DNA from: Phytohabitans suffuscus
GTDB taxonomy: Bacteria > Actinomycetota > Actinomycetes > Mycobacteriales > Micromonosporaceae
Direction of reading: 5' to 3'
DNA: 64,000 nucleotides
NCBI RefSeq assembly: GCF_011764565.1
Contig: NZ_AP022871.1
Span: 3,100,320 to 3,164,319, forward strand
Shown: positions 16,868 through 25,575 of the stretch, one piece after another
How positions within the stretch are numbered: position 1 is the stretch's first letter
Layout of the letters: the number at the start of each line of letters is the position of its first letter
Translations under genes and position numbers: made by a program
The notes under the pieces: generated by a model
Told to the model about the DNA's origin: nothing
What the model saw: only the letters and a program-made list of their open reading frames with translations
Database searches by the model: none

Positions 16868-17200
16868 TCAGGCGACGGTTACGCCGACCTGGTTGATGCC
16901 CTGGCTGGCGGTCACCGTGGCGTCGCCGTTGCCGTGACGGGACAGGGCGCGCAGTGTCCACGTGCCTGGCGCCGCGAAGAAGCGGAACAGGCCCTCCGGT
17001 GAGGTGACGACCTCGGCGGTGAACTCGCCGGTCGAGTCGAGCAGCCGCACGTACGCCCCGGCGACCGCCTCGCCCGAGTCGGCGACGACGGTGCCCGTGA
17101 TCACGGTCTCCTTCTCCAGGTCGACGCTGGCCGGGACGGGCGCCGACTGGTCGGGAGCCGCGCAGCCAGCGGCGGTGTTGGCGGAGGTCACGGCAGTCAT
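16868..17200 (-). CDS. sseC: SseC-like DUF1416 protein, partner of the sulfurtransferase
   Basis: This 110-residue protein has the DUF1416 carboxypeptidase-regulatory-like beta-sandwich pattern (ETVITGTVVADSGEAVAGAY, then EGLFRFFAAPGTWTLRALSR). It follows the thiosulfate sulfurtransferase gene as sseC follows cysA in mycobacteria. ATG 17200 is preferred to GTG 17206 because AGGGAAGG lies seven bases upstream of the ATG. The biochemical role is unknown; co-transcription suggests a role in sulfur transfer. Confidence 0.88.
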   Translation of the reverse strand: MTAVTSANTAAGCAAPDQSAPVPASVDLEKETVITGTVVADSGEAVAGAYVRLLDSTGEFTAEVVTSPEGLFRFFAAPGTWTLRALSRHGNGDATVTASQGINQVGVTVA

Positions 17201-17202
17201 CG

Positions 17203-18051
17203 TCACGCCTTCCCTGGCTCGTCGCCGAGCACGACCGGCACGCCGACCAGCGAGCCGTACTCGGTCCACGAACCGTCGTAGTTCTTCACGTCCTGGTGGC
17301 CGAGCAGCTCCTTGAGCACGAACCAGGTGTGCGAGGAGCGCTCGCCGATGCGGCAGTACGCGATGGTGGCCTTGTCCGCGTCGAGCCCGGCGTCGCCGTA
17401 GATCTGGCGCAGGTCGTCGTCGGACTTGAAGGTGCCGTCCTCGTTGGCCGCCTTGCTCCACGGCACGCTGATCGCGGTCGGGATGTGGCCGGCCCGCTGC
17501 GCCTGCTCCTGCGGCAGGTGGGCGGGGGCGAGGAGGCGGCCCGCGTACTCGTCGGGAGAGCGGACGTCGACCAGGTTCTTCGTGCCGATCGCGGCGACCG
17601 CCTCGTCGCGGAAGGCGCGGATGGTCAGGTCGGGCTCCTGCGCCACGTACTGGGTGGCGGGGCGGCTCACCGCGTCCTTGGTGAGCGTGCGGGCGTCGAG
17701 CTCCCACTTCTTGCGGCCGCCGTCGAGCAGCTTGACGTCGCCGTGGCCGTACAGCTTGAAGTACCAGTACGCGTAGGCCGCGAACCAGTTGTTGTTGCCG
17801 CCGTACAGGATCACGGTGTCGTCGTTGGCGATGCCGCGCTCGGAGAGCAGCGCCTCGAACTGCTGCTTGTTGACGAAGTCCCGGCGCACCGGGTCCTGCA
17901 GGTCGGTCTTCCAGTCGAGCTTGATGGCGCCGGGGATGTGGCCCGCGTCATACGCGGTGGTGTCCTCGTCGACCTCGACGAATACCAGGCCCGGCGTTTC
18001 CAGGTTCTTTTCGGCCCAGTCGGCGGATACGAGTGCAGTGTCGCGACTCAT
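17203..18051 (-). CDS. cysA: Thiosulfate sulfurtransferase (two-domain rhodanese)
   Basis: The 282-residue tandem rhodanese has an inactive N-terminal domain (DAGHIPGAIKLDW) and an active C-terminal domain with catalytic Cys about residue 233 in YCRIGERS. It transfers sulfane sulfur from thiosulfate to cyanide or thiol acceptors in the cytosol. ATG 18051 is backed by AAGGAG eight bases upstream. Expression is probably controlled by the cysteine-containing leader peptide and attenuator at 18196-18289. The order leader-cysA-sseC matches actinobacterial sulfur loci. Confidence 0.95.
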   Translation of the reverse strand: MSRDTALVSADWAEKNLETPGLVFVEVDEDTTAYDAGHIPGAIKLDWKTDLQDPVRRDFVNKQQFEALLSERGIANDDTVILYGGNNNWFAAYAYWYFKLYGHGDVKLLDGGRKKWELDARTLTKDAVSRPATQYVAQEPDLTIRAFRDEAVAAIGTKNLVDVRSPDEYAGRLLAPAHLPQEQAQRAGHIPTAISVPWSKAANEDGTFKSDDDLRQIYGDAGLDADKATIAYCRIGERSSHTWFVLKELLGHQDVKNYDGSWTEYGSLVGVPVVLGDEPGKA

Positions 18052-18195
18052 CGAATGAACTCCTTGTGAGGATTGATTCGAGGTCGGCGCGCGGGCGCTC
18101 AAGACTCTCGCCGTAGCGCGCGACCCATGGGTTAGGAAGGATCACGGGTACGTGCGACGGCGCCACTGCCGGGCGTAATGAATCAGAGGGTACGC

Positions 18196-18225
18196 AAAAC
18201 CGGCCCCGCCGTCAGATGACGGGGC
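18196..18225 (-). promoter_or_regulatory. Attenuator hairpin overlapping the leader-peptide stop
   Basis: On the minus strand GCCCC (18225-18221) pairs with GGGGC (18207-18203), with an inner CGTCAT/TGACG-region pairing across the leader's last codons, followed by CCGGTTTT at 18202-18196. A ribosome stalled at the cysteine codons upstream would leave or disturb this hairpin, the expected layout for cysteine-responsive attenuation. Confidence 0.55.
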
Positions 18226-18289
18226 GACACAGGCACGTGGCCACGCGGCACAGGTCGACCGCGCGCCGTTTGGTGAGGAGCGTCCCCAT
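18212..18289 (-). CDS. Cysteine-containing leader peptide of the sulfurtransferase operon
   Basis: ATG 18289 to TGA 18212 encodes 25 residues, starting MGTLLTKRRAVDLCRVA and ending CLCRPVI. The LTKRRAVDLCRV core and closing Cys-rich segment match the small leader peptides I know from actinobacterial cysteine and sulfur loci. Three cysteine codons fall in the last 12 positions, just before the hairpin. TAAGCT eight bases before the ATG gives a nearly leaderless start. It most likely senses charged tRNA(Cys) supply to control cysA-sseC. Confidence 0.8.
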   Translation of the reverse strand: MGTLLTKRRAVDLCRVATCLCRPVI

Positions 18290-18356
18290 GAGCAGGGAGC
18301 TTACCAGCCGTTCTTCGAGTCGTGACAGAACCGACTCACCATCCGGGACGGACCGG

Positions 18357-19151
18357 CTACCACTGGTTGAGGGCGACGTCGAGGGCCTGCGCGTTTACGG
18401 CGAGCCCGTCCGATCGCGCCTCGACGCCGCGGATGTCGAGCTTGAACGGCAGCTCGGGCAGCGTGAAGCTGATCGAGAGCTGGCGCGCGAGCTCGTTGAT
18501 GAACGCCTCGGCCCCGGGCAGCTGGGGCAGCCCTTCGGCCTGGAGGTCCTGGAAGCGGATCTGCACCCGGCCGTTGGCGACGGTCAGGTCGGCGGTGCCG
18601 CTGAGGTCGATCCGCTGGCCCCCGAACTCGCGCGGCAGGTTGACCAGCAGCTTGCCGTCGCGCTCGGAGAGCCGCAGACCGGGCTGGTCCATCAGCGCGA
18701 CGATGCTCGTGTACGAGATGGTGGCCGTGCCGTCGAGCGTCTGCGCCACGACGTCGCCCTGTCCACTGCGGATCGCCTCCAGGGGCGCGGAGACGTCGCG
18801 GGCGTCGACGTCGAGCCGGGGCACGCGCACGCCCTCGCCCTCGACGTTGCCCTCCAGGTCACGCAGGCTGATCTTGATCGACTCGTACCGCCCGGAGAGC
18901 ACCTGGGTCAGGAACGGGAAGCCCCCGACGCCGACCTCCGGCGGGGCTGACGTGATGTCCTGGGCGACCAGTTCCTTGGCGATCTCGTCGCTGATCGTGC
19001 GCTCGGCCACGCTCGCGGCCACCCGGTCCGCGACGACGAGCAGACCACCGACGATCACCAGCAGCACGACGAGGACGACGAGCAGCCGCCGCCCCCACCG
19101 GCGCCGGCGGCGCGGTGGCGCGTCTTCGAATTCATAGGTGTACGTCGTCAC
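18357..19151 (-). CDS. LmeA-like (DUF2993) phospholipid-binding protein
   Basis: This 264-residue protein has an Arg-rich head (PPRRRRRWGRR), one transmembrane or signal-anchor segment (LLVVLVVLLVIVGGLLVVAD) and a DUF2993 domain with FPFLTQVLSGRYESIKISL. Mycobacterial LmeA, at the same chromosomal position beside glnR, binds phospholipid and supports lipomannan elongation; that role here is inferred. It starts at GTG 19151, seven bases after TATAAC, so the mRNA is leaderless. Confidence 0.88.
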   Translation of the reverse strand: MTTYTYEFEDAPPRRRRRWGRRLLVVLVVLLVIVGGLLVVADRVAASVAERTISDEIAKELVAQDITSAPPEVGVGGFPFLTQVLSGRYESIKISLRDLEGNVEGEGVRVPRLDVDARDVSAPLEAIRSGQGDVVAQTLDGTATISYTSIVALMDQPGLRLSERDGKLLVNLPREFGGQRIDLSGTADLTVANGRVQIRFQDLQAEGLPQLPGAEAFINELARQLSISFTLPELPFKLDIRGVEARSDGLAVNAQALDVALNQW

Positions 19152-19192
19152 GGCGGCCGTTATACCCCGCTCTCCAGGATGCGAGTCGTCGC

Positions 19193-20104
19193 TCAGGTCA
19201 GAAACAGGACGCACATGGTGTACGCGGCCGGCGCGGCGAGCGCGAACCCGCCCAGCGGCCCCTGCATGTGCCGGGCGATCCACATGGTCGGCGGCTCGCC
19301 AGCCATCTGGCGCCCGGCCTCGGCGTAGCCCACCGCCAGGTCGGCCAGCGCGCCGAGACTGGCCGCGACGAGGCCGGCGATCGCGGCGCTGGTGGGGGTG
19401 AAGCCGACCACGTAGCTGCCGATGACCGCCGCGGTGAGCGTGCCGGCCATCGCGCCGAAGACCACGCCCGCGGCGCCCCGGGGCACCTGGGGCGCGAGCC
19501 GGGGCCAGGCGAGCACCGCGTCGGTGAGGCGGGCCACGATCAGGGACACGCCGGTCGCGGCGAGGCAGACGAAGATGGTCTGGGTGCCGAGCGGCTCGCG
19601 GCCGAGCACGACCAGCGACGCGAACGACACCACGCCGACCACGATGAGCAGCGTCGACCCGATCGAGTCCTTGGCCCGCGCGCGGTCCGGGGCGCGGACC
19701 AGCTGGCTCAGCACGGCGACCGCGAAGGCACCGATCGACACGTACAGCAGGGGGACGACCGTCGCGCTCTGCGGCCAGACCGCGACCATGTCGGCGAGCA
19801 GCGCCGCGACCGCGCAGACGCCGGCCACGACTGGCAGCGCCGGCGGCCGGATCGCCATCGTCCAGGCGAGGACGAAGAGGAGCTGGACCCCGAAGATCAC
19901 GATCGCGTACGGGATCCGCGCGCTCCCCGGGCCGGCGGTCTGCGCGCCGAAGACCAGGCCGACCGCCAGCAGCGCGGCGAAGCCGGCGATGGCGACCGAG
20001 AGGCTGGGGCGGACCGGGACGACCTCTACCTCTTCGAGCTCGTCCTCGTCGTCGGCCGCGGCGGCCGACGCGCGCGGGGCGGTCTCGGAGGTGGTGGGGA
20101 ACAC
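19193..20104 (-). CDS. Polytopic membrane protein of unknown function
   Basis: The 303-residue protein begins with an acidic cytosolic head (ADDEDELEEVEVV) and has about eight hydrophobic segments (for example VAIAGFAALLAVGLVFGA). No transporter motif was recognised. GTG 20104 is preferred over an upstream ATG at 20224 because TAGTAT lies seven bases before it and the intervening sequence has non-coding composition. It is divergent from glnR. Confidence 0.75.
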   Translation of the reverse strand: MFPTTSETAPRASAAAADDEDELEEVEVVPVRPSLSVAIAGFAALLAVGLVFGAQTAGPGSARIPYAIVIFGVQLLFVLAWTMAIRPPALPVVAGVCAVAALLADMVAVWPQSATVVPLLYVSIGAFAVAVLSQLVRAPDRARAKDSIGSTLLIVVGVVSFASLVVLGREPLGTQTIFVCLAATGVSLIVARLTDAVLAWPRLAPQVPRGAAGVVFGAMAGTLTAAVIGSYVVGFTPTSAAIAGLVAASLGALADLAVGYAEAGRQMAGEPPTMWIARHMQGPLGGFALAAPAAYTMCVLFLT

Positions 20105-20360
20105 GTCACCGATACTAGGCCGCCGCGCCACCCGGGCCGCCGGCGCGAGCTGATCGACAGCTTCGATCTTATGGTCGATCACACAGATGAACGGAGGGGC
20201 ACGGGAGCGTTTCCGGCTGACCATCGGTTAAGCTCATCCGAAGTCAACAGCACCCGCCCGTCAGCGACGCCGGGACCGACGCAGAGTCACACCGGTAAGC
20301 CGGTCGTCCGGATTACCGCCGGTCACCGCGCGGCCGAGCGCCGCGAGGACGGAGGTCAGA

Positions 20361-21074
20361 GTGGAAATCCTGTTGCTGGTGACAGCCCGCGCCGGTGAGC
20401 CGTCCGCCGTGCTCCCCGCGCTGGACCTGCTCCCTCACTCGGTGCGCACCGCCCCGCGCGACGTGCGCACGCTCGTGTCCGGCCCGAGCCCTGACGCCGT
20501 CATGGTCGACGCCCGCTCCGAGCTGGCCGAGGCCCGCGCCACCTGCCGCATGCTCCACGCCACCGGGCTGGGCGTGCCGCTGGTCGCCGTGGTCACCGAG
20601 GCCGGCCTGATCGCGCTCAACGCCGACTGGGGCGTCGACGACGTGATCCTGGCCAGCGCCGGTCCCGCCGAGGTCGAGGCCCGCCTCCGCCTCGCGGTCG
20701 GCCGGCTGACCAACGCCACCTCCGGCGCGGGCGGCCTGATCCGGGCCGGCGAGCTGAGCATCGACCCGGACACCTACGCGGCCAAGCTCAAGGGCCGCCC
20801 GCTCGACCTCACTTACAAGGAGTTCGAGCTGCTCAAGTTCCTGGCGCAGCACCCCGGCCGGGTGTTCACCCGTGACCAGCTGCTGCGCGAGGTCTGGGGC
20901 TACGACTACTTCGGCGGCACCCGCACGGTCGACGTGCACGTCCGGCGGCTGCGGGCCAAGCTCGGCTCGGAGTACGAGTCGATGATCGGCACGGTCCGCC
21001 AGGTCGGCTACAAGTTCGTCGTGCCGCCGAGCCGCCCGCTGCCCGACAACGAGCCGGCTCCCCTGCCCGTCTGA
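20361..21074 (+). CDS. glnR: GlnR, global nitrogen regulator
   Basis: This 237-residue atypical OmpR-family regulator closely matches Streptomyces GlnR over its length, including [20 protein letters not shown], the DNA-binding [40 protein letters not shown] and [11 protein letters not shown]. The receiver keeps the D50 position (MVD) important for GlnR dimerisation without a cognate kinase. It controls ammonium assimilation genes and often interacts with PhoP, fitting the nearby pst cluster. GTG 20361 follows GGAGGTCAGA. The leader is about 120 bases, with a possible -10, TAAGCT, near 20230. Confidence 0.95.
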   Translation: MEILLLVTARAGEPSAVLPALDLLPHSVRTAPRDVRTLVSGPSPDAVMVDARSELAEARATCRMLHATGLGVPLVAVVTEAGLIALNADWGVDDVILASAGPAEVEARLRLAVGRLTNATSGAGGLIRAGELSIDPDTYAAKLKGRPLDLTYKEFELLKFLAQHPGRVFTRDQLLREVWGYDYFGGTRTVDVHVRRLRAKLGSEYESMIGTVRQVGYKFVVPPSRPLPDNEPAPLPV

Positions 21075-21098
21075 GGCTTACTCGACACCGACGACCCT

Positions 21099-21134
21099 CG
21101 AAGCGCCATCCAGCCAGTGCTGGGTGGCGCTTCG
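21099..21134 (+). terminator. Terminator of glnR
   Basis: A 16-bp stem (CGAAGCGCCATCCAGC with GCTGGGTGGCGCTTCG, one G-U pair) closes a CAGT tetraloop 25 bases past the stop. Only a weak T-tract follows, usual for actinobacteria. Confidence 0.8.
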
Positions 21135-21199
21135 TCGTATGCGGGTTAGTTGAGCGATTTTGCCCTTAAGGCTCTTAAGCGAGTTTTATCCTCAAGGCC

Positions 21200-22159
21200 G
21201 TGCCTGTTATCCAGGAGGCCAACGAGACCGGTGCGACCGAAGATCGTCGCGGTACCGCACTGTCCAACGTGCGTACCGTGGTGATCGTCACGGGTGTGAT
21301 CGCCGCGATCGTGGCGAGCGCATACCTGGTGGGGCGCCATCTCGGCGCCGACACCACCCAGCCGCGGGCCCAGCCGAGCGCGGGGCCGGTCACCGGCGCG
21401 CCCCGGCAGGTGGCGGCCGCACCACGCCCGCCCGCCGCGCAGCCCGGCTCGCTGACGGTGCAGCCGGTCACCGGGCCGGGGCGCCCGCCGCTGCCCGCCG
21501 AGCGGGGCGGACCGTTCGGCAGCCGCCGCACCACGGGTACGCCCGAGGTGGCGCTCACCTTCGACGACGGTCCCGATCCGTCGCAGACCCCGCAGGCGCT
21601 CGCGCTGCTGCGGCGGTACGGCGTGAAGGCGACGTTCTGCGTGGTCGGCATCAACGTGCGGGCGTTCCCCGCGCTGGTACGGCAGATCGCCGCCGACGGG
21701 CACACGCTGTGCAACCACTCGTGGCAGCACGACGTGCGGCTGGGCGGGCGCTCCCAGGCGGTCATCCGGGCCGACCTGGTGCGCACCAACGAGGCGATCC
21801 TCGACGCCGTACCGGACGCCCGGGTGTCGTACTACCGGCAGCCCGGCGGCGCCTGGACACCGTCGGTCGTGGCGGTCTCCCGCCAGCTCGGCATGACGCC
21901 TCTGCACTGGACCGTGGACCCGCAGGACTGGCGCAGGCCCAGCGCCGGGAGCATCGCCAGCACGGTCAACTCCAGCACCACCCGCGGCGCGATCGTCCTG
22001 CTGCACGACGCGGGCGGCGACCGCCGCGGCACGATCACGGCGCTCCGGTCGATCCTGCCCAACCTGGGTCGCCGCTTCCAGCTCAGCGCGCTCCCGCCGG
22101 GCATCGACGCGCCGCGGATGCACGGTCGCGAGTGGCCGCTCAAGCTGGGCCAGATCTGA
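21200..22159 (+). CDS. Membrane-anchored polysaccharide deacetylase (NodB domain)
   Basis: The 319-residue protein has an N-terminal anchor (VVIVTGVIAAIVASAYLVG, about residues 26-44), a Pro/Ala linker and a NodB deacetylase domain. Motif 1 is TFDDGPD (about residues 119-125), motif 2 is NHSWQHD with the two zinc histidines, and later motifs are YYRQPGG and VLLHD. It probably deacetylates peptidoglycan or another N-acetyl sugar polymer outside the cell. GTG 21200 lies seven bases after TATCCT, a leaderless start. Confidence 0.92.
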   Translation: MPVIQEANETGATEDRRGTALSNVRTVVIVTGVIAAIVASAYLVGRHLGADTTQPRAQPSAGPVTGAPRQVAAAPRPPAAQPGSLTVQPVTGPGRPPLPAERGGPFGSRRTTGTPEVALTFDDGPDPSQTPQALALLRRYGVKATFCVVGINVRAFPALVRQIAADGHTLCNHSWQHDVRLGGRSQAVIRADLVRTNEAILDAVPDARVSYYRQPGGAWTPSVVAVSRQLGMTPLHWTVDPQDWRRPSAGSIASTVNSSTTRGAIVLLHDAGGDRRGTITALRSILPNLGRRFQLSALPPGIDAPRMHGREWPLKLGQI

Positions 22160-22201
22160 TCTCGCCGCGTCGATCCGATCGCCGCTATATACGGTGACCT
22201 G

Positions 22202-23188
22202 GTGACCTCCGTACACCCTGTCGCCGCGCGGACCGACCAGCTGGCCCTGGAAGAGGTGGCGGAGGTGCTCGCCCTCGCCCAGGCGGCCGGCGACACCGAC
22301 GGGGCGTACCCGCTCTCCGAGCACGTCGTGCTCCACCTTCGCCACGGCGGCGACGTCCCGGCCGTACACCTGCTGGCGCGGGACCGCGACGGCGCCCTCG
22401 CCGGATATGCCCACCTGGACACGACGGACGAGGTCGAGGGTGCGTCCGCAGAGCTGGTGGTGCATCCGCTGCACCGCCGTCACGGACTCGGGCGGGCCCT
22501 TGTGCGGGCGGCGATGGAGGTCACCGAGCAGAGCGACCCCCGCGGGCGCCTGCGCCTGTGGGCGCACGGGGACCACCCGTCGGCGGGCGCTCTCGCGCTC
22601 GGCCTCGGCTTCGAGCGCGCCCGCGTGCTCCTGCAGATGCGCCGCTCGCTCTTCGCCCCGCTGCCGGAGGCGCGGCTGCCGGACGGGATGGCGCTGCGCG
22701 CGTTCCGGCCGGGCGTGGACGACGAGGCGTGGGTGGCGCTCAACGCGCGGGCATTCGCCGGCCACCCGGACCAGGGCCGCTGGACACCGCACGACCTGCA
22801 CCTGCGGATGGCGGAGCCGTGGTTCGACCCGGACGGCTTCCTGCTGGCGGTGGACGAGCGGGACGGGCGGCTGCTCGGCTTCCACTGGACGAAGGTGCAC
22901 GGTGATCTCGGCCACCACCAGGAGCACCAGCACGAGCCGATCGGCGAGGTGTACGTGCTCGGCGTCGACCCCGCCGCACACGGCACCGGCCTCGGCTCGG
23001 CGCTGACCACGGCCGGCCTGCGGTACCTGCGCGGCCGCGGGCTGGATCAGGCGATGCTCTACGTCGACGAGTCGAACGTCCGGGCGGTGGCGCTCTACAC
23101 CCGCTCGGGATTTGCCCGCTGGTCGACAGATGTAAGTTACCGGCGTTTGTTCACCCGGTCACGGCAACGTCAAGGTGACATCGCGTAG
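22202..23188 (+). CDS. mshD: Mycothiol synthase MshD
   Basis: This 328-residue tandem GNAT protein acetylates Cys-GlcN-Ins in the last step of mycothiol synthesis. It shows the MshD pattern ELVVHPLHRRHGLGRALVRA in the first domain and GEVYVLGVDPAAHGTGLGSA in the second, the CoA-binding half, ending LYVDESNVRAVALYTRSGF. GTG 22202 lies about ten bases after TATATA. It is followed directly by pst genes, the same order as in other actinobacteria. Confidence 0.95.
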   Translation: MTSVHPVAARTDQLALEEVAEVLALAQAAGDTDGAYPLSEHVVLHLRHGGDVPAVHLLARDRDGALAGYAHLDTTDEVEGASAELVVHPLHRRHGLGRALVRAAMEVTEQSDPRGRLRLWAHGDHPSAGALALGLGFERARVLLQMRRSLFAPLPEARLPDGMALRAFRPGVDDEAWVALNARAFAGHPDQGRWTPHDLHLRMAEPWFDPDGFLLAVDERDGRLLGFHWTKVHGDLGHHQEHQHEPIGEVYVLGVDPAAHGTGLGSALTTAGLRYLRGRGLDQAMLYVDESNVRAVALYTRSGFARWSTDVSYRRLFTRSRQRQGDIA

Positions 23189-23292
23189 CGGTAACAACCG
23201 ACCACCAATATCGGGTATTTCCGGCACAAGCCCCCGGGTTCACGGAACAGACAACTCTCCCTCAGCATCGCGCAATCTTTGCTGGCAGACGT

Positions 23293-23310
23293 GTTCACGC
23301 CTCGTTCATC
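23293..23310 (+). promoter_or_regulatory. PHO-box-like direct repeats upstream of pstS
   Basis: GTTCACG (23293-23299) and GTTCATC (23304-23310) are 11 bp apart, matching the direct-repeat unit bound by actinobacterial PhoP (GTTCACC plus four less conserved bases). They lie about 95 bases upstream of pstS. A further GTTCACG at 23240 has no good partner. Confidence 0.65.
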
Positions 23311-23405
23311 CACGCCGTGGAAGCCGGCTACCTGGCGCTTTTAGCGTCGCCAGTGTTCGGCCCTGGTCATTGCCGGACGCATCCCAACAGAGAGGCTTAC
23401 CTGAG

Positions 23406-24497
23406 GTGAACCGCAACGTGCTCTCGCGGCGTGCCCTCGTCGGCGTCGCGGTCGCCGCGCTCGCACTTGCCGGCTGCGGTGGCGGAGATGACGACAGCGA
23501 CACCGGCACGGGCACCGGGACTGACGCCAGCGCCGGCGCCAGCGACTACTCCAGTCTTTCCGGCGAGCTGAAGGCATCGGGCGCCAGCTTCCCGGACGCG
23601 TACTACCAAGAGGTCATCACCGAGCTCAAGGCCGCCGCTCCCAACCTGACGGTCACCTACAACGCGGTGGGCTCGGGTCAGGGCAAGAAGGACTTCGGTG
23701 CCAACCTGAACGACTTCGCCGGCACCGACAGCACGGTCAAGGACACCGACGGCCCGGCCGCCGGTTCGTACCTGTACGTGCCGACCGTCGCCGCGCCGAT
23801 CACCGTTTCGTACAACCTCTCCGGCGTGGACAAGCTCCAGCTGAGCCCCGACACGCTGGCGAAGATCTTCCAGACGGACATCAAGAACTGGAACGACCCG
23901 GCGATCGCCGCCGACAACCCGGGCGTCACGCTGCCGGACAAGAGCATCACGGTGGCGCACCGCTCGGACGGCTCCGGTACCACGAACAACTTCACCAAGT
24001 TCCTGGTGGCCGCGGCTCCCGACACCTGGAAGCTGAAGAGCGGTGACACGGTCGACTGGCCCGCCAGCACCCAGGGCGCCGAGAAGAACTCGGGTGTCGC
24101 GCAGCTGATCAAGTCGGCTGACGGCGGTATCGGCTACGTCGACTACAGCGACGCCAAGGCGAGCGGTCTGTCGTTCGCGGCGATCAAGAACAAGGACGGC
24201 CAGTTCGTGCCGGCCAGCCTCGAGGGTGCGACCGCCGCGCTGAACGGCGCTACCGTCAAGGACGACCTCACCTACGACCCGCTGAACGCGGCGGGCCCGA
24301 CGACCTACGCGATCACCGCCCCGACCTACATCCTGGTCCGCACCACGTACACGGACGCGGCCAAGAAGGACCTGGTCAAGGGCTTCGTGACCTACATCCT
24401 GACCGAGGGTCAGTCGCTGGCTCCGGAGGTGGACTTCGCTCCGCTGCCGGAGGAGCTCAAGGCCAAGGCGCTCGCCCAGCTCGACAAGATCCAGTGA
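23406..24497 (+). CDS. pstS: PstS, phosphate-binding lipoprotein of the Pst ABC transporter
   Basis: The 363-residue precursor has a basic head, a hydrophobic core and lipobox LALAGC (Cys about residue 24), then an acidic Asp/Gly/Thr linker and the periplasmic phosphate-binding fold. GSGQGKKDF and HRSDGSGTTNNF are the phosphate-contacting loops. GTG 23406 was chosen to give a proper signal peptide, with GAGAGG ten bases upstream. It is the first gene of pstSCAB and is probably PhoP-induced in phosphate starvation. Confidence 0.95.
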   Translation: MNRNVLSRRALVGVAVAALALAGCGGGDDDSDTGTGTGTDASAGASDYSSLSGELKASGASFPDAYYQEVITELKAAAPNLTVTYNAVGSGQGKKDFGANLNDFAGTDSTVKDTDGPAAGSYLYVPTVAAPITVSYNLSGVDKLQLSPDTLAKIFQTDIKNWNDPAIAADNPGVTLPDKSITVAHRSDGSGTTNNFTKFLVAAAPDTWKLKSGDTVDWPASTQGAEKNSGVAQLIKSADGGIGYVDYSDAKASGLSFAAIKNKDGQFVPASLEGATAALNGATVKDDLTYDPLNAAGPTTYAITAPTYILVRTTYTDAAKKDLVKGFVTYILTEGQSLAPEVDFAPLPEELKAKALAQLDKIQ

Positions 24498-24529
24498 CCG
24501 ACTGCTGAGATAACGGACGGGCTTCCTCG

Positions 24530-24556
24530 GGGGCGGGATCGAGACGATCCCGCCCC
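24530..24556 (+). terminator. Partial terminator or processing hairpin between pstS and pstC
   Basis: GGGGCGGGATC (24530-24540) pairs perfectly with GATCCCGCCCC (24546-24556) over a 5-base loop. It lies between pstS and pstC, with pstC starting only 32 bases later. Such hairpins typically let the binding protein be made in excess over the channel subunits. Confidence 0.75.
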
Positions 24557-24588
24557 TGCGGGCGCCCTACCCCACCGGAGTTGAGACC

Positions 24589-25575
24589 TTGACGACCCAG
24601 ACGCAGACCGGGCCCGACCCGAAGACAGCGCTGTCCAGCCGGGGCGGTGGCCCGCGCGCCGACCGCTCCTTCCAGGTGTTGACCCTCGCCGCGGGCCTGC
24701 TCGTGCTCGCCGTCCTCGCGCTCATCCTCATCACCACGACGAGGGAAGCCTGGCCGGCGTTCGATGAGATGGGGCTGCGCTTCATCACGGAAAACCGGTG
24801 GGACCCGCCAAGCGAGATCTACGGCGGGCTCGCGTTCATCTACGGCACCGCGATCGTCTCGCTGATCGCCCTCATCTTCGCGGTCCCCGTCTCCCTCGGC
24901 ATCGCGCTCTTCCTCACCGAGCTGGCGCCGCGGCGCCTCCGCGCGCCGGCCGTGACGGTGATCGACCTGCTCGCCGCCGTGCCGTCCGTGGTCTTCGGCC
25001 TCTGGGGCGTTCTCGTCGTGGCGCCGAAGCTGGTCCCGATCTACAACGGGATCCACGACCTCCTCGGTGGAATCCCGGTGATCGGGCGCGTCTTCGGCGA
25101 GCCGGTCGGCAGCGGCCGCAACTTCATGACCGCCGGCCTCATCCTCGCCATCATGATCACGCCGATCATCACCTCCATCGCCCGCGAGGTGTTCGACACC
25201 GTGCCCCGCGGAGACAAGGACGCCGCGCTGGCCCTCGGCGCGACGCGCTGGGAGATGATCACCGGTGCGGTCTTCCCGCACAGCTTCGGCGGCCTCGTCG
25301 GCGCCGTGATCCTCGGCCTCGGCCGCGCGATGGGCGAGACGATCGCCATCGCTCTGATCATCGGTAGCTCGACCCAGATCACCGCCAACGTCTTCGCCAG
25401 CGGCAACGCGATGCCCGCCGTCATCGTGTCCCAGATCGGCGAGTCGACCGGCACCTTCACCGCGGCTCTCATCGGTCTGGGCGTGGTCCTCTTCGTCATG
25501 ACGGTGATCATCAACACCGTGGCCCAGGCCATCGTCCGTCGGGCGGAGATCCGGATGCGAGGAGCGGCGTCATGA
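24589..25575 (+). CDS. pstC: PstC, phosphate ABC transporter permease
   Basis: This 328-residue permease has about six transmembrane segments and the inner-membrane-component signature around REVFDTVPRGDKDAALALGA (EAA loop). It forms the channel with PstA. It starts at TTG 24589 with GGAG eight bases upstream. Its stop overlaps the pstA ATG by four bases. Confidence 0.95.
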   Translation: MTTQTQTGPDPKTALSSRGGGPRADRSFQVLTLAAGLLVLAVLALILITTTREAWPAFDEMGLRFITENRWDPPSEIYGGLAFIYGTAIVSLIALIFAVPVSLGIALFLTELAPRRLRAPAVTVIDLLAAVPSVVFGLWGVLVVAPKLVPIYNGIHDLLGGIPVIGRVFGEPVGSGRNFMTAGLILAIMITPIITSIAREVFDTVPRGDKDAALALGATRWEMITGAVFPHSFGGLVGAVILGLGRAMGETIAIALIIGSSTQITANVFASGNAMPAVIVSQIGESTGTFTAALIGLGVVLFVMTVIINTVAQAIVRRAEIRMRGAAS

